Shown: positions 1-11,458, counted from the first letter of the stretch. The stretch: DNA of 64,000 bases from Candidatus Roseilinea sp. (GCA_025998955.1 AP024676.1:2046001-2110000); one strand, 5' to 3'. Notes: generated from the sequence alone by a model not told the origin. Program-made: numbers and translations.

Positions 1-1609
1 GCTGAATCAAATCTTCGGTCGCGCTGTCAATGGCGCTGGTGGAGTCGTCCAGGATGAGGATGCGCGGATCGGCCAGGAAGGCACGCGCGATGGCGATGCG
101 TTGGCGCTGCCCGCCTGAGAGCGTGACGCCGCGTTCGCCGACGATGGTGTTATATCCATCCTTGAAGGAGAGGATGAAGTCGTGCGCCTGGGCCGCCTTG
201 GCCGCCTGCTCGATCTCCGCCTGAGTTGCATCCGGACAGCCGAACTTGATGTTCTCAGCGATGGTGCGCGAGAACAGGAAGACGTCCTGCTCGATAGTGG
301 AGATCTGCCGGCGTAGCGCGTCCAGGTCCCAGTCACGCACGTCCACGCCATCCACGCGCACGCAGCCGGCATCCACGTCGTAGATGCGATTGATCATCTT
401 GGTGAGCGTGCTTTTGCCTGCACCGGTCTGTCCGACGATGGCTACAGTTTGGCCGGCCTTGACCGAAAGGGTGACATCCTGCAACGCCGGCCGCTCATCC
501 TTGCCATAGGCGAACGTGACGTGATCGAACTCGACATCACCGCGGATCTTGCCGGCGTAGCCGCCCTTGTTTTCGTCGAGCAGCGTCTCCGCATTCATCA
601 ACTCCAGGATGCGCCGCGCGCTGGCCAGGCCGGAAGACACCTGTGGATAGGCGAACTGCGTGGCGAACGTCGGGAACTGCAAGAACATCAGCACGCCGTT
701 GTAGGCCACCACATCGCCCACGTTGATCGCGCCGGCGTGGTAGAGCAGCAAACTGTGCAACAAGCCCAGCGCCATGGTCATGCCGAAGATCAGCGCGGGC
801 AAATAGAGCGACTCCACATCGCCCTGCCCGATTGCAGCTGCGCGCCAGGCATCTACCTTGTGGCGGAAGCGCGCAATCTCGCGGTCCTCTTGTGCGGCGC
901 CCTTCACCGTCTCGACGCCCTCGATGGACTCGGCCAGCGTCGCATTCATCTGACCGAAGGCGCGGCGCACGCGCTCGGTGGCCGGGGCGAGCCTGCGCAA
1001 GTAGTAGGCCACGGCGAGCACGTACGCAACCACGTAGAACAGCGGCACTAAGACGAGCTGGGGATGAATGCGCGGCCCGATAATCAGTGGGAAGATCAAA
1101 AACGCCGCCGACCCCACCACGAGGTTGATGCCGGGGTTCATCAGCAGGTTGATTTCGCGCACGTCGTTCGTGGCGCGCGCCATGATGTCGCCGATGGATT
1201 GCCGGTCGTGGAACGACATGCTCTTACCGATCAGACTGGTGTAGAGCTCGTCACGCGCATCGCGCTCGATGCGTTGGCCGATGATCTCCGAGGAGAAGTT
1301 ACGGCCCAACTGCAGAATGGCGCGCGCGATTTGCGAAGCGACGATGAGCACGGCCGTCAGGCCAAGCGTCGTGGTATTGGGCGGCTGTGCGGTAACCGCA
1401 TTGAACGCCTGGCCGACCAGCACCGGCATCACCGCGCCGCCGCCCGCGTTGCCGAGCGAGCCGATCAGGATGCCCAGGATGTAGACCTTGTAGCGCCAGA
1501 TGTGAGAGAAGACCCAACGCGCCGGGCTACGCCGGTCCGAATGCCATTCTCTTTCGACAGAAAACTCGCTCGTCGTGGAGCGCGGAGAGACCGTAGTAGA
1601 GGTGTGCAC
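1..1609 (-). CDS. ABC exporter, fused membrane and ATPase domains (partial at 3' end)
   Basis: The reverse strand reads as a half-size ABC exporter of the MsbA/multidrug/lipid type. The N-terminal ~300 residues are hydrophobic with several membrane segments. The nucleotide-binding domain follows, with Walker [10 protein letters not shown] near residue 395, signature LSGGQRQR near 495 and Walker [10 protein letters not shown] near 520. The last ~50 residues lie outside the window. The start is unclear: a GTG at 1609 and an in-frame ATG at 1708 are both open and neither has a good ribosome site. It probably exports a lipid or drug as a dimer; the substrate cannot be told from sequence. Confidence 0.9.
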   Translation of the reverse strand, partial: MHTSTTVSPRSTTSEFSVEREWHSDRRSPARWVFSHIWRYKVYILGILIGSLGNAGGGAVMPVLVGQAFNAVTAQPPNTTTLGLTAVLIVASQIARAILQLGRNFSSEIIGQRIERDARDELYTSLIGKSMSFHDRQSIGDIMARATNDVREINLLMNPGINLVVGSAAFLIFPLIIGPRIHPQLVLVPLFYVVAYVLAVAYYLRRLAPATERVRRAFGQMNATLAESIEGVETVKGAAQEDREIARFRHKVDAWRAAAIGQGDVESLYLPALIFGMTMALGLLHSLLLYHAGAINVGDVVAYNGVLMFLQFPTFATQFAYPQVSSGLASARRILELMNAETLLDENKGGYAGKIRGDVEFDHVTFAYGKDERPALQDVTLSVKAGQTVAIVGQTGAGKSTLTKMINRIYDVDAGCVRVDGVDVRDWDLDALRRQISTIEQDVFLFSRTIAENIKFGCPDATQAEIEQAAKAAQAHDFILSFKDGYNTIVGERGVTLSGGQRQRIAIARAFLADPRILILDDSTSAIDSATEDLIQ

Positions 1610-1845
1610 GTGCAAGAAGATTCTAACTGATCGTCTCCGTAGTCGAGAAGTCTGCCGTTTCGGCAACCGGTCGCCAAGGGCCAGACCGATTGAAGTGGTC
1701 TGACCCATCTGCAACAAAGGGGGTGACGAATTCGCAAAAATGCGTATCATTCGCGCCGTTTGTGCGTTGGCTTACGCGGTGAAGCGTTGTGCGCATGTGT
1801 TTAAGAGGGTGTTTTGAAAAGGAGACGGGCAAGGTTGGCCGGCGA

Positions 1846-1903
1846 ACGGAAGTCGCAGCCAACTCGCAGCGAAGCCGACGTAAAGTCGGCTTTGCCCAAT
1901 GTC
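1846..1903 (+). repeat. Diverged solo copy of the 82-bp tandem-array unit
   Basis: The stretch AAGTCGCAGCCAACTCG differs at two positions from AAGTCGCGGGCAACTCG in the array at 41680-41995. As in the array, it is followed by AGC, a short hairpin (GCCGAC/GTCGGC) and TGCCC. The match in order and spacing suggests the same element family, with a compensated, different hairpin stem. Confidence 0.5.
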
Positions 1904-1920
1904 ACGCGCGGATTCATCCG

Positions 1921-1948
1921 TTGCGTAAGCAGGTGGCTTTCGTATTTT
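1921..1948 (+). promoter_or_regulatory. Possible promoter of homospermidine synthase
   Basis: TTGCGT and TATTTT are separated by 16 bases, about 75 bases before the chosen start codon. Both hexamers deviate from consensus, so this is only a candidate. Confidence 0.3.
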
Positions 1949-2021
1949 GAACGCCCTTCCAGAGGACGCGAGTGCGGCCAGCAACGTCGCGCAAGCCCGA
2001 TTCAGAAAGGAGAACGCTGAC

Positions 2022-3473
2022 ATGATGAAGATCCCATTCGGCGGGCGAATCTTGATCCTGGGTTGCGGCGCCGTATCCCGATGTTTCCAGCCGTTGGTGC
2101 TGCGGCACGTTGATATGGACTTCACCAAGCTCACGGTGATGGACTTTGAAGATCTGCGCGCTGCCAGCGCCGACGTGATCGCAGCCGGCGGCCGATTCGT
2201 GCAAGACTACGTCACGACCCACAACTACGCCCATGTGCTCTCGCAGCACCTGGGACCCGGCGACATCTTGATAGACCTCGCCTGGAACATCGAGACGCTC
2301 GCGCTCATGCGCTGGTGCCACGATCACCACGTCGGCTACATCAATACCTCGGTCGAGTTGTGGGATCCGTATGCCGGTGGCAGCAACCAGCCGCCCACCG
2401 AGCGCACCCTCTACGTTCGCCACATGGCGCTGCGCAAGCAAGCCGCGCGCTGGAGCGACCCGTGGGCCACGTTCATCGTGGAACACGGCGCAAACCCCGG
2501 CCTGGTGTCGCACTGGGTCAAGGTCGGCTTGGAAGACATCGCCCAGGCCATCCTGCAACGCGGCACGAACCGCGAGCGCGCAGACCTGCTGGAACAGTAT
2601 CTGGCCGACGCCGACTATCCGCGGTTGGCCATGCTGACCGGCGTCAAGGTCATCCACATCTCGGAGCGCGACACGCAGATCAGCAATAAGCCCAAGGAAG
2701 TGGATGAGTTCGTGAACACCTGGTCGGTCGAAGGTTTTCGCGAAGAGGGCGTTGCACCGGCCGAGATGGGCTGGGGCACACACGAGCGACGCTTGCCGAA
2801 AGGCGCGCAAAAGCATGCCTACGGGCCGAGCAATCAGATTTGTCTGAGCCAGATGGGCATCAACACCTGGGTGCGCTCCTGGGTGCCGGGTGGCGATATT
2901 ATCGGCATGGTCGTCCGGCACGGCGAGGCATTCACCATCAGCGACTACCTCACCGTGTGGGACGATGATGTGCCGATCTACCGCCCCACCGTGCACTACG
3001 CCTATCTGCCAAGCGACGCCGCCATCGCCTCGTTGCACGAGTTCCGCATGCGCAACTACCAGCTCCAGCCACGGGTGCGCATCATGAACGACGAGATCGT
3101 CAGCGGCAAAGACGAGCTGGGCGTATTGCTGCTCGGCCACGACTTGAACGGGTGGTGGGTCGGCTCGCAGCTCGACATCCACGAAGCGCGCCGGCTGGTG
3201 CCCCATCAGAACGCCACGACGTTGCAAGTGGCGGCTTCGGTTCTGGGCGCATTATTCTGGCTGATCAAGAATCCCTACAAGGGGCTGTGCGTGCCGGATG
3301 GCCTACCGCACGAAGAGGTGCTCGAGGTTGCCAATCCTTATCTCGGCCCCACCCCATCCGTCCATACCGACTGGACGCCGCTCAAGCATTGGAACGACCC
3401 GTTCGAGCATTTTGGGTGTCCACGTCCGCACGATGAGGACGTGTGGCAGTTCGATACCTTCCTAGTTAAGTGA
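2022..3473 (+). CDS. hss: Homospermidine synthase
   Basis: This 483-residue protein matches bacterial homospermidine synthase over its full length. The enzyme uses NAD to join putrescine-derived aminobutyl groups into homospermidine. An N-terminal Rossmann motif (ILGCGAVSRC) is followed by family blocks EHGANPGLVSHWVK, IHISERDTQ, FVNTWSVEGF, EMGWGTHE and HQNATTLQV. The start at 2022 follows AAAGGAGA at good spacing; the open frame extends to 1947 without a ribosome site. Typical family length is about 480. It stands alone, divergent from the exporter and convergent with pckA. Confidence 0.93.
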   Translation: MMKIPFGGRILILGCGAVSRCFQPLVLRHVDMDFTKLTVMDFEDLRAASADVIAAGGRFVQDYVTTHNYAHVLSQHLGPGDILIDLAWNIETLALMRWCHDHHVGYINTSVELWDPYAGGSNQPPTERTLYVRHMALRKQAARWSDPWATFIVEHGANPGLVSHWVKVGLEDIAQAILQRGTNRERADLLEQYLADADYPRLAMLTGVKVIHISERDTQISNKPKEVDEFVNTWSVEGFREEGVAPAEMGWGTHERRLPKGAQKHAYGPSNQICLSQMGINTWVRSWVPGGDIIGMVVRHGEAFTISDYLTVWDDDVPIYRPTVHYAYLPSDAAIASLHEFRMRNYQLQPRVRIMNDEIVSGKDELGVLLLGHDLNGWWVGSQLDIHEARRLVPHQNATTLQVAASVLGALFWLIKNPYKGLCVPDGLPHEEVLEVANPYLGPTPSVHTDWTPLKHWNDPFEHFGCPRPHDEDVWQFDTFLVK

Positions 3474-3551
3474 GCTTCGAGCTGTGAGCGTGCAGCTGTG
3501 AGCTATGAGAGGTGAACCACAGCTCACAACGCACGGCTGACCGCTCGCAGC
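3474..3551. repeat. Short-word inverted repeats between convergent genes
   Basis: The gap between two converging stop codons is made of variants of GAGCTGTGAGC and its complement (AGCTCACA, GCAGCTCAT). It can fold into a hairpin and could act as a two-way terminator, but has no clear T tract. It belongs to the degenerate short-word repeats seen in many gaps here. Confidence 0.5.
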
Positions 3552-5162
3552 TCATGCAACCGCCACGACCCGCGGGCCGGCCGCAACGACGGCCGGGCTG
3601 ACGTTGTCTTCGAACTGCGCGAAGTTCTCGATGAACTTTGCGGCCAGCTCGCGCGCCTTGACATCGTAGGCCGCCTTGTCCGCCCAGGTGTTGCGCGGTT
3701 GCAACACGTCGCCGGGCACGCCGGGACAATGCTCTGGGACGTGGATACCGAACACCGGGTCGGGGCGCGTCGGCACTGCGGCCAGCGTGCCGTCCAGCGC
3801 AGCGGTCACCATCGCGCGCGTGTAAGCGATTTTCATGCGATGGCCCACGCCATACGGCCCGCCGCTCCAGCCGGTGTTCACCAGCCACACCGTGCACTTG
3901 TGCCGGTTGAGCCGTTCGGCCAGCATCTCGGCGTAGAGGGTCGGGAAGTGAACCATGAACGGCGCGCCGAAGCAGGTGCTGAAGGTCGCCTGCGGCTCGG
4001 TCACGCCGCGCTCGGTGCCGGCCAGCTTCGCGGTGTAACCGGAGAGGAAGAAGTACACTGCCTGTTCGAGCGTCAACTTGCTGATGGGCGGAAGCACGCC
4101 GAACGCATCGGCGGTCAGGAACAGGATGTTGCGCGGATGGCCGGCTGTGCCGGTCGCCACAAAGTTGGGGATGAAGTGAATCGGATACGCCGCGCGCGTG
4201 TTCTCGGTGATCTCTTCACTGTTCAGGTCGAGCTGGTGCGTGTCCGGATCCATGACCACGTTCTCCAGCACCGTGCCGAACTGACTGAGCGTCGCGTAGA
4301 TTTCCGGCTCGGCCTCTTTCGACAGGCGGATGACTTTGGCATAGCATCCCCCCTCGAAGTTGAACACGCCGCTGGCGCTCCAGCCGTGTTCGTCGTCGCC
4401 GATCAGGGCGCGATTGTGGTCGGCGGAAAGGGTCGTCTTGCCGGTGCCGCTCAGCCCGAAGAACAGCGCCGTGTCGCCGGCCGGGCCGACGTTCGCCGCG
4501 CAGTGCATCGGGAATACGCCCTGTAACGGCAGCAGATAGTTCATCGCCGTGAAGATGCTCTTCTTGATCTCACCGGCGTAGCGCGTGCCGGCGATGATCA
4601 CCATGCGCTCGGCGAAGTTCAGGGCGATCACGGCGGTCGGGCCACTGGGCGGCTTGCGTATGCCGTGCCGCTGGGGGTCAGGATGGAACTCCGGCGCGTG
4701 CAGGACGGTGAAGTTCGGCTCGAAGTCCGCCAGGTCGGCGGGATAGGGCCGGATGAACTGGTTGTAAGCGAACAGGGTATGCCAAGCGCTCTCCGAGATC
4801 AGCCGAACATTCAAGCGATAAGCCGGATCGGCGCCGGCATACACGTCGCGGATGAACAACTCTTTGGTATTCAGGTAGGCCTTCACGTCGCGCGCCAGCA
4901 CGTCGAACTTGGCCGGATCGAGCGGGCGGTTCACCTTGCCCCACCAGATCTTGTCCGCGCTGGATGGCTCTTGGACGATGAATTTGTCCTGGGGCGAACG
5001 GCCGGTGAAGGGGCTGGTAATGGCGAGGAAGGCGCCGCCGGCCGTCAACTGTCCTTCCCCACGACAGATTGCGATTTCGATCGTGCGCGCCGGCGAGGGA
5101 TTCCATGTCTGCCGGATGCCGGTCAGGCCGATCTCATGGATGCCGTTTTTGCTGTGGATCAT
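3552..5162 (-). CDS. pckA: Phosphoenolpyruvate carboxykinase (ATP)
   Basis: The 536-residue protein is an ATP-dependent PEP carboxykinase, converting oxaloacetate and ATP to PEP and CO2 in gluconeogenesis. Diagnostic features are FTGRSPQDKFIV near the N terminus, the kinase-1a loop FFGLSGTGKTTLS in the middle, the metal-binding IGDDEHGW just after it, and YTAKLAGTERG in the C-terminal half. Length is normal. The start is 19 bases downstream of the Uma2 gene on the same strand, and no obvious Shine-Dalgarno precedes it. Confidence 0.96.
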   Translation of the reverse strand: MIHSKNGIHEIGLTGIRQTWNPSPARTIEIAICRGEGQLTAGGAFLAITSPFTGRSPQDKFIVQEPSSADKIWWGKVNRPLDPAKFDVLARDVKAYLNTKELFIRDVYAGADPAYRLNVRLISESAWHTLFAYNQFIRPYPADLADFEPNFTVLHAPEFHPDPQRHGIRKPPSGPTAVIALNFAERMVIIAGTRYAGEIKKSIFTAMNYLLPLQGVFPMHCAANVGPAGDTALFFGLSGTGKTTLSADHNRALIGDDEHGWSASGVFNFEGGCYAKVIRLSKEAEPEIYATLSQFGTVLENVVMDPDTHQLDLNSEEITENTRAAYPIHFIPNFVATGTAGHPRNILFLTADAFGVLPPISKLTLEQAVYFFLSGYTAKLAGTERGVTEPQATFSTCFGAPFMVHFPTLYAEMLAERLNRHKCTVWLVNTGWSGGPYGVGHRMKIAYTRAMVTAALDGTLAAVPTRPDPVFGIHVPEHCPGVPGDVLQPRNTWADKAAYDVKARELAAKFIENFAQFEDNVSPAVVAAGPRVVAVA

Positions 5163-5181
5163 GGCTGCAAGTTCTGCACAT

Positions 5182-5853
5182 TCAGGAGAGGATGCTCCTG
5201 AGCGCCTTGAGATTCTCTGCTTTGTCGAAGATCGCCCGCACGGGGATCTCGAAGCCGGGGATCGCGATGCTGGCCAGCGTCCCCGTGCGCGATTTCATCG
5301 CCAGTTCATAGCGGCCCTGCGAAAGCACATACTGCTCCACCGTCTCGGTCTCCGGCTCGACCAGCCAGTATTCGGTCACGCCGTGCGCGGCGTAGTCCTC
5401 GAACTTGATCGTCCGGTCTATTTGCTCGGTGCTGGGCGACAGCACCTCGACGATCAGATCAGGCGCCGGGAAGCGCGTTTGGTCGCCGGTGAACAGTCGC
5501 GCCTTGGCCTCGGCAAAGTAGCAGATGTCGGGTTCGTAGTCGTTGCGCGAGAGCGAGATCATCATCTTCTCTGTGCCGGCTATGCCCATCCCACGCGCCT
5601 CGACAAACGCTGATAGCAGACGAATCAGATGCGTCACTGTTCGCGTATGGTGAAACTGAGCTGGCGAGTGCACGATGACTTCTCCGTTGATGAACTCGGC
5701 CTTTTGATCCTCGCGCACGGTCTCGTAGAACTGCTCGCGCCGGACCTGCTCCTCCTCCAGCGTCGCGGCGATCCGGTCGCGCAACTGGACGAGGCGCGGT
5801 GAACGCAGCACCGCATACAGCAGATCATCGGATGATCGCTCGGTAGCCGTCAT
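5182..5853 (-). CDS. Uma2-family (DUF820) PD-(D/E)XK nuclease-like protein
   Basis: This 223-residue protein belongs to the Uma2/DUF820 family, which has a restriction-endonuclease fold and is expanded in cyanobacteria and Chloroflexota. The core reads EFINGEVIVHSP, then YEPDICYF, PAPDLIVEVLSPST and KFEDYAAHGVTEYWLVEP, supplying the usual D, E-V-x-S and K positions. About 60 extra residues precede the core. GAAAGG precedes the ATG. Biological role is unknown for the family. It lies between gyrB and pckA, all on the minus strand. Confidence 0.85.
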   Translation of the reverse strand: MTATERSSDDLLYAVLRSPRLVQLRDRIAATLEEEQVRREQFYETVREDQKAEFINGEVIVHSPAQFHHTRTVTHLIRLLSAFVEARGMGIAGTEKMMISLSRNDYEPDICYFAEAKARLFTGDQTRFPAPDLIVEVLSPSTEQIDRTIKFEDYAAHGVTEYWLVEPETETVEQYVLSQGRYELAMKSRTGTLASIAIPGFEIPVRAIFDKAENLKALRSILS

Positions 5854-5901
5854 CGCCTTTCAAAAGCACGGGCGAGCGTATCCTCGCTCGCCCATGCGCG
5901 T

Positions 5902-7923
<2,022 letters not shown>

Positions 7924-7936
7924 TTATAGAGCTTCC

Positions 7937-7954
7937 CTAGAACATATATTCTAG
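7937..7954. promoter_or_regulatory. Palindromic operator candidate upstream of gyrB
   Basis: CTAGAACATATATTCTAG has 6-base inverted arms around a 6-base centre, about 60 bases upstream of the gyrB start. On the gyrB strand a TATAAA lies about 11 bases downstream, so the palindrome would overlap the -35 region. The centre (GAACATATATTC) is one base from a GAAC-N4-GTTC SOS-type box; assignment to LexA is speculative. Confidence 0.4.
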
Positions 7955-8010
7955 CATGTGGCTTCTTCTGTCATGGGTGAATTTCACAATCAGGGAACGC
8001 GGACTGGCTA

Positions 8011-8153
8011 GCAGCGGTATTCGCCTCAGTCGCGCGGGGATAAATCCCAGCGCTGAGCATACGGGCAAGCCGCGCGCATCCTGCCCCTTTCAGCCCAGGC
8101 GTTTACGCCGGGGCAGGTCTGCTACATCTGCCCCTGTTGGCGAATGCACCCTC
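8011..8153 (+). repeat. Dispersed two-hairpin repeat, copy A
   Basis: This 143-bp element shares most of its length with 33515-33655 and partly with 36963-37060. It contains two hairpins, one with loop TAAA (arms GCGCGGGGA/TCCCAGCGC) and one with loop TTTA (GGCG/CGCC inside GCCC/GGGC). It abuts the stop codon of the cupin gene. Confidence 0.8.
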
Positions 8154-8154
8154 G

Positions 8155-8559
8155 CTATTTCGCTGCGGCGTCTAGCTCCGGCAGCAGCACGACGCTTTCC
8201 TGTTCGTTGGGGTCGGTGCGGGCGATGATGCCGATGCACGGCTCGGTCTGGCTGCGATTAGCGGGGAGATGAGGCACCCCAGCCGGGATGTAGACGAAAT
8301 CGCCCGCCTCGATGATCATGTGTTCGCGCAGTCCCTCACCCCACCACATCTCGGCCTGGCCACTGATGACGTAGACGGCGCTTTCGTGATGCGCGTGGAG
8401 GTGCGCCTTGGCTCGACCGCCCGGCGGTATGGTCAGCAGGTGCATGCACAGGCCATGCGCGCCGGCGCTCTGCGCCGAAACGCCCTCGAAGTAGCTTAGC
8501 CCTTGCTTGCCGCGGTATGTGCCGCGCTCCGCAGGGCGAATCAATCTGCATTCGTTCAT
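8155..8559 (-). CDS. Small cupin-domain protein
   Basis: A single-domain cupin of 134 residues. Cupin motif 1 is visible as HLHAHHESAVYVISG, supplying the metal-binding histidines, and motif 2 as GDFVYIPAGVPHLPAN. The start is set at the ATG preceded by CGGAGGTTGACG; the frame is open 15 codons further without a ribosome site. Such proteins bind a metal and act as isomerases, dioxygenases or sensors. Nothing nearby identifies a substrate. It diverges from the GH116 gene. Confidence 0.8.
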   Translation of the reverse strand: MNECRLIRPAERGTYRGKQGLSYFEGVSAQSAGAHGLCMHLLTIPPGGRAKAHLHAHHESAVYVISGQAEMWWGEGLREHMIIEAGDFVYIPAGVPHLPANRSQTEPCIGIIARTDPNEQESVVLLPELDAAAK

Positions 8560-8780
8560 CGTCAACCTCCGTGAAATGTCCATGACGCCAGCTTGAAGCC
8601 GCAACGGCGGCGATCATCGCGCCAGACCCACCTCATAGCGATTAGCCGAATTATCGTTTATCGCTTCGCGAAAGGACGGGCACGAAGCGCGCTCACGCCT
8701 TCTTCCTGCGCCCAATCGGTCAGAGGCATACAACGCCCAACTTGCGCCCAAGGGCAGACCGTGCCAACATCCAGAGCGCC

Positions 8781-11429
8781 ATGAAGCAGTTGAATTGGCC
8801 CGTCCTCACCCGCTACGATCAGGATCATCTCACCCGCATAGCCCTGCCCATCGGCGGCATCGGCACCGGCACGGTCGCCCTTGGCGGTCGCGGCGACCTG
8901 CGTGACTGGGAAGTGGTCAACCGCCCCGCCAAGGGCTTCAAACCCAAGCACACCTTCTTCGCGCTCTACGCGCGCGCCACAGGCAAACCGAGCGTCGCGC
9001 GCTGCCTGGAGGGCGCGATTGACCCGCGCGACTATGAAGGCGCGTTCGGCTGCCCGATCCCCAACCACGGCCTGCCGCGCTTCCGGCGCTGCGCGTTCGA
9101 GGCCGCATACCCGCTCGGTCAGGTCGTGCTGTCCGACCCCGATGTGCCGGTGAAGGTGCGCCTGCAAGCATTCAACCCGTTCATCCCGTGCGACGCCGAG
9201 CGCAGCGGCATCCCTGTCGCCATCCTACGTTTTGTGCTGACGAACCGCACCGGCCAACGCGTCAAGGCGTCGGTGTGCGGCAACCTGGAGAATTTCATCG
9301 GCCAGGATGGCAGCCTCGTCGCCGATCACCGCATCAACGCAGGCGACCGAGGCGGCGCGCGCAACGTCAACGAATTTCGCACGCTTAAGCATGCCACCGG
9401 CTGCGGGCTGTTCATGCACTCACGCGGGGTCGCACCATCAGCCGAGCAATGGGGCACGCTTGCGCTGGTCGCGCTGATGACGCGCGGCATTACCCATCGC
9501 ACGACGTGGGCCGATCTGAGCTGGGGCGATTCCCTGCTCGATTACTGGGATGATTTCTCTGCCGATGGCGAGCTGGAGGAACGCCAAGCTGAGGTCAACA
9601 ATCCTATCGGTTCGCTGTGTGTTACGCTGAGCCTCAAGCCGGGCGAGACGCGCGCAATCACGTTCCTGCTGGCATGGCACTTTCCTAACCGGCGTGGCTG
9701 GGGCCTGCGCAACGAGCCATCGCTGACCTACGGCGCCGGCACGCGCGATCAACCCGACCGCGTGGGCAACTACTACGCTACACGATACGCCGATGCGTGG
9801 GATGTCGTCGAACGCACCGCCGCCCAGCTCTCCGAGCTCGAAAATGACACGTTAACCTTCGTCAACGTCTTCGTCCAAAGCGACCTGCCGGCGCCGATCA
9901 AGGAAGCCGCGCTCTACAACCTCAGCACGCTTCGCTCGCAGACCGCGTTCCGCATCGAGAGCGGCCACCTGATGGGCTGGGAAGGCTGCGGCGACAAAGC
10001 CGGCTGCTGCTTCGGCAGTTGCACGCATGTATGGAATTACGAGCAGGCAACCGCTTTCCTCTTCGGCGATCTGGCCAAGACCATGCGCGAGGTGGAGTTC
10101 AAGCATGCCACGCGCAGCGATGGGCTGATGTGCTTCCGCGCCGACCTGCCGCTCGACCGCGCGACGACGTGGATTCATGCCGCCGCCGATGGGCAAATGG
10201 GGTGCCTGATGAAGCTTTACCGCGAATGGCAACTGAGCGGCGATGATGACTTCCTACGCGCGCTGTGGCCGCAGGCGCGACGGGCGATGGAGTTCTGCTG
10301 GCGGCCGGGCGGCTGGGATGCCGACGAAGACGGCGTGATGGAAGGCTGTCAGCACAACACGATGGACGTGGAGTACTACGGCCCGAATCCGCAGATGGGC
10401 ACGTGGTATCTCGGCGCGTTGCGGGCGATGGAAGCGATGGCGCGCTATTTGGCGGAACATTCGACTCCCGACTCCCCACTTCCCTCCAGCGACATGAGTC
10501 GTGCGTCGGGAGTGGGAGGTGATGCGGTGCGCGACGCGCCTGAAGGCCTGATCGCCTTCGCCGACAAGTGCCGCCGGCTGTTCGAGCAGGGCCGAGCATG
10601 GATGGATGCACATTTGTTCAACGGTGAGTACTATGAGCATGAGATCCGACCGCCGCAGCCGGGCGACCTGATCCTAGAGGGACTGCGCGCCGGTATGGGC
10701 GCGGCTGCGCCACAGGAGCCGGAACTCCAGCTCGGCACCGGCTGCCTGGTAGATCAATTGGTGGGCCAATACTTCGCGCATGTGTGCGGCCTGGGCTACC
10801 TGCTCGATCCTCGCCACGTGCGCCGGGCGCTGCGCGCGATCATGAAGTACAACTTCCGACGTAGCTTCCACGATCACTTCAATCACCTGCGCAGCTTCGT
10901 GCTGGGCGACGAATCGGCGCTGCTGATGGCGACTTATCCGAAGGGTCGCCGGCCGAAACGCCCCTTCCCTTACTTCAACGAAGTAATGACCGGCTTCGAG
11001 TACACGGCTGCCGTCGGCATGCTCTATGAAGGGCAGATCGAGAACGGCCTAAAAGTGATCGCCGCCATCCGCGCCCGCTATGACGGCGCAAAGCGCAACC
11101 CCTTCGACGAAGCCGAATGCGGGCATCACTACGCGCGGGCGATGGCGAGCTGGGCCGCCGTCCTGGCCTGGACCGGCTTCCACTACTCTGCCGTTGACGG
11201 CGTAATGACGTTCGACCCGATCGAGGGGACACATTTCTGGTCCACCGGTCACGCCTGGGGCACGTGCACCATCCGGCTGGCGAAGCACCGCGCCGAGGCC
11301 GACGTCACGCTGGAAATCCTCGGCGGCAAGGTCAAGCTTTGTCGGTTCGTGTTGCGCGGCTTCGGCGAAGCCGCATTCGACAATCATGAAGCAACGCCCA
11401 TCGCCGTCTCATCAACCACCAACCTGTAA
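8781..11429 (+). CDS. GH116-family glycoside hydrolase (GBA2-like beta-glucosidase)
   Basis: The 882-residue protein matches the GBA2-type family: an N-terminal beta-sandwich domain (ALPIGGIGTGTVALGGRG near residue 15) and a C-terminal (alpha/alpha)6 catalytic domain (DUF608). Family blocks include GCCFGSCTHVWNYEQA near 410 and LVDQLVGQYFAHVCGLG, where D658 matches the acid/base Asp of GBA2-type enzymes. It should act on beta-glucosides or related glycosides; no signal peptide is seen, so it is probably cytoplasmic. A TTG start at 8742 is also possible. Residues about 562-584 come from a translated short-word repeat and look like an insertion. Confidence 0.88.
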   Translation: MKQLNWPVLTRYDQDHLTRIALPIGGIGTGTVALGGRGDLRDWEVVNRPAKGFKPKHTFFALYARATGKPSVARCLEGAIDPRDYEGAFGCPIPNHGLPRFRRCAFEAAYPLGQVVLSDPDVPVKVRLQAFNPFIPCDAERSGIPVAILRFVLTNRTGQRVKASVCGNLENFIGQDGSLVADHRINAGDRGGARNVNEFRTLKHATGCGLFMHSRGVAPSAEQWGTLALVALMTRGITHRTTWADLSWGDSLLDYWDDFSADGELEERQAEVNNPIGSLCVTLSLKPGETRAITFLLAWHFPNRRGWGLRNEPSLTYGAGTRDQPDRVGNYYATRYADAWDVVERTAAQLSELENDTLTFVNVFVQSDLPAPIKEAALYNLSTLRSQTAFRIESGHLMGWEGCGDKAGCCFGSCTHVWNYEQATAFLFGDLAKTMREVEFKHATRSDGLMCFRADLPLDRATTWIHAAADGQMGCLMKLYREWQLSGDDDFLRALWPQARRAMEFCWRPGGWDADEDGVMEGCQHNTMDVEYYGPNPQMGTWYLGALRAMEAMARYLAEHSTPDSPLPSSDMSRASGVGGDAVRDAPEGLIAFADKCRRLFEQGRAWMDAHLFNGEYYEHEIRPPQPGDLILEGLRAGMGAAAPQEPELQLGTGCLVDQLVGQYFAHVCGLGYLLDPRHVRRALRAIMKYNFRRSFHDHFNHLRSFVLGDESALLMATYPKGRRPKRPFPYFNEVMTGFEYTAAVGMLYEGQIENGLKVIAAIRARYDGAKRNPFDEAECGHHYARAMASWAAVLAWTGFHYSAVDGVMTFDPIEGTHFWSTGHAWGTCTIRLAKHRAEADVTLEILGGKVKLCRFVLRGFGEAAFDNHEATPIAVSSTTNL
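10463..10530. repeat. Short-word inverted repeat inside the GH116 coding sequence
   Basis: GACTCCCGACTCCCCACTTC is followed about 30 bases later by the inverse GTCGGGAGTGGGAG. The same words occur in the gaps at 39.45 and 55.1 kb. Here they are in frame and encode a Ser/Pro/Gly-rich stretch. Confidence 0.65.
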
Positions 11430-11458
11430 CCTGTAACCTACAACCCAACGAGGTGAAC

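Larger units (their letters stand above)
1610..2021. other. Divergent intergenic region
   Basis: About 410 bases separate the divergent exporter and homospermidine synthase genes. No convincing gene is present. It holds one hairpin element (1846-1903) resembling the unit of the tandem array at 41.7 kb, and a weak promoter-like pair (TTGCGT at 1921, TATTTT at 1943). Confidence 0.6.

Noticed and set aside
449-1051. Long plus-strand open frame over the exporter
   Set aside because: It is the complement of the exporter gene; its translation is His/Arg/Gly-rich with no family signature.
1914-3227. 437-codon minus-strand frame opposite homospermidine synthase
   Set aside because: The plus strand encodes a full conserved enzyme; the opposite frame is open only because of high GC.
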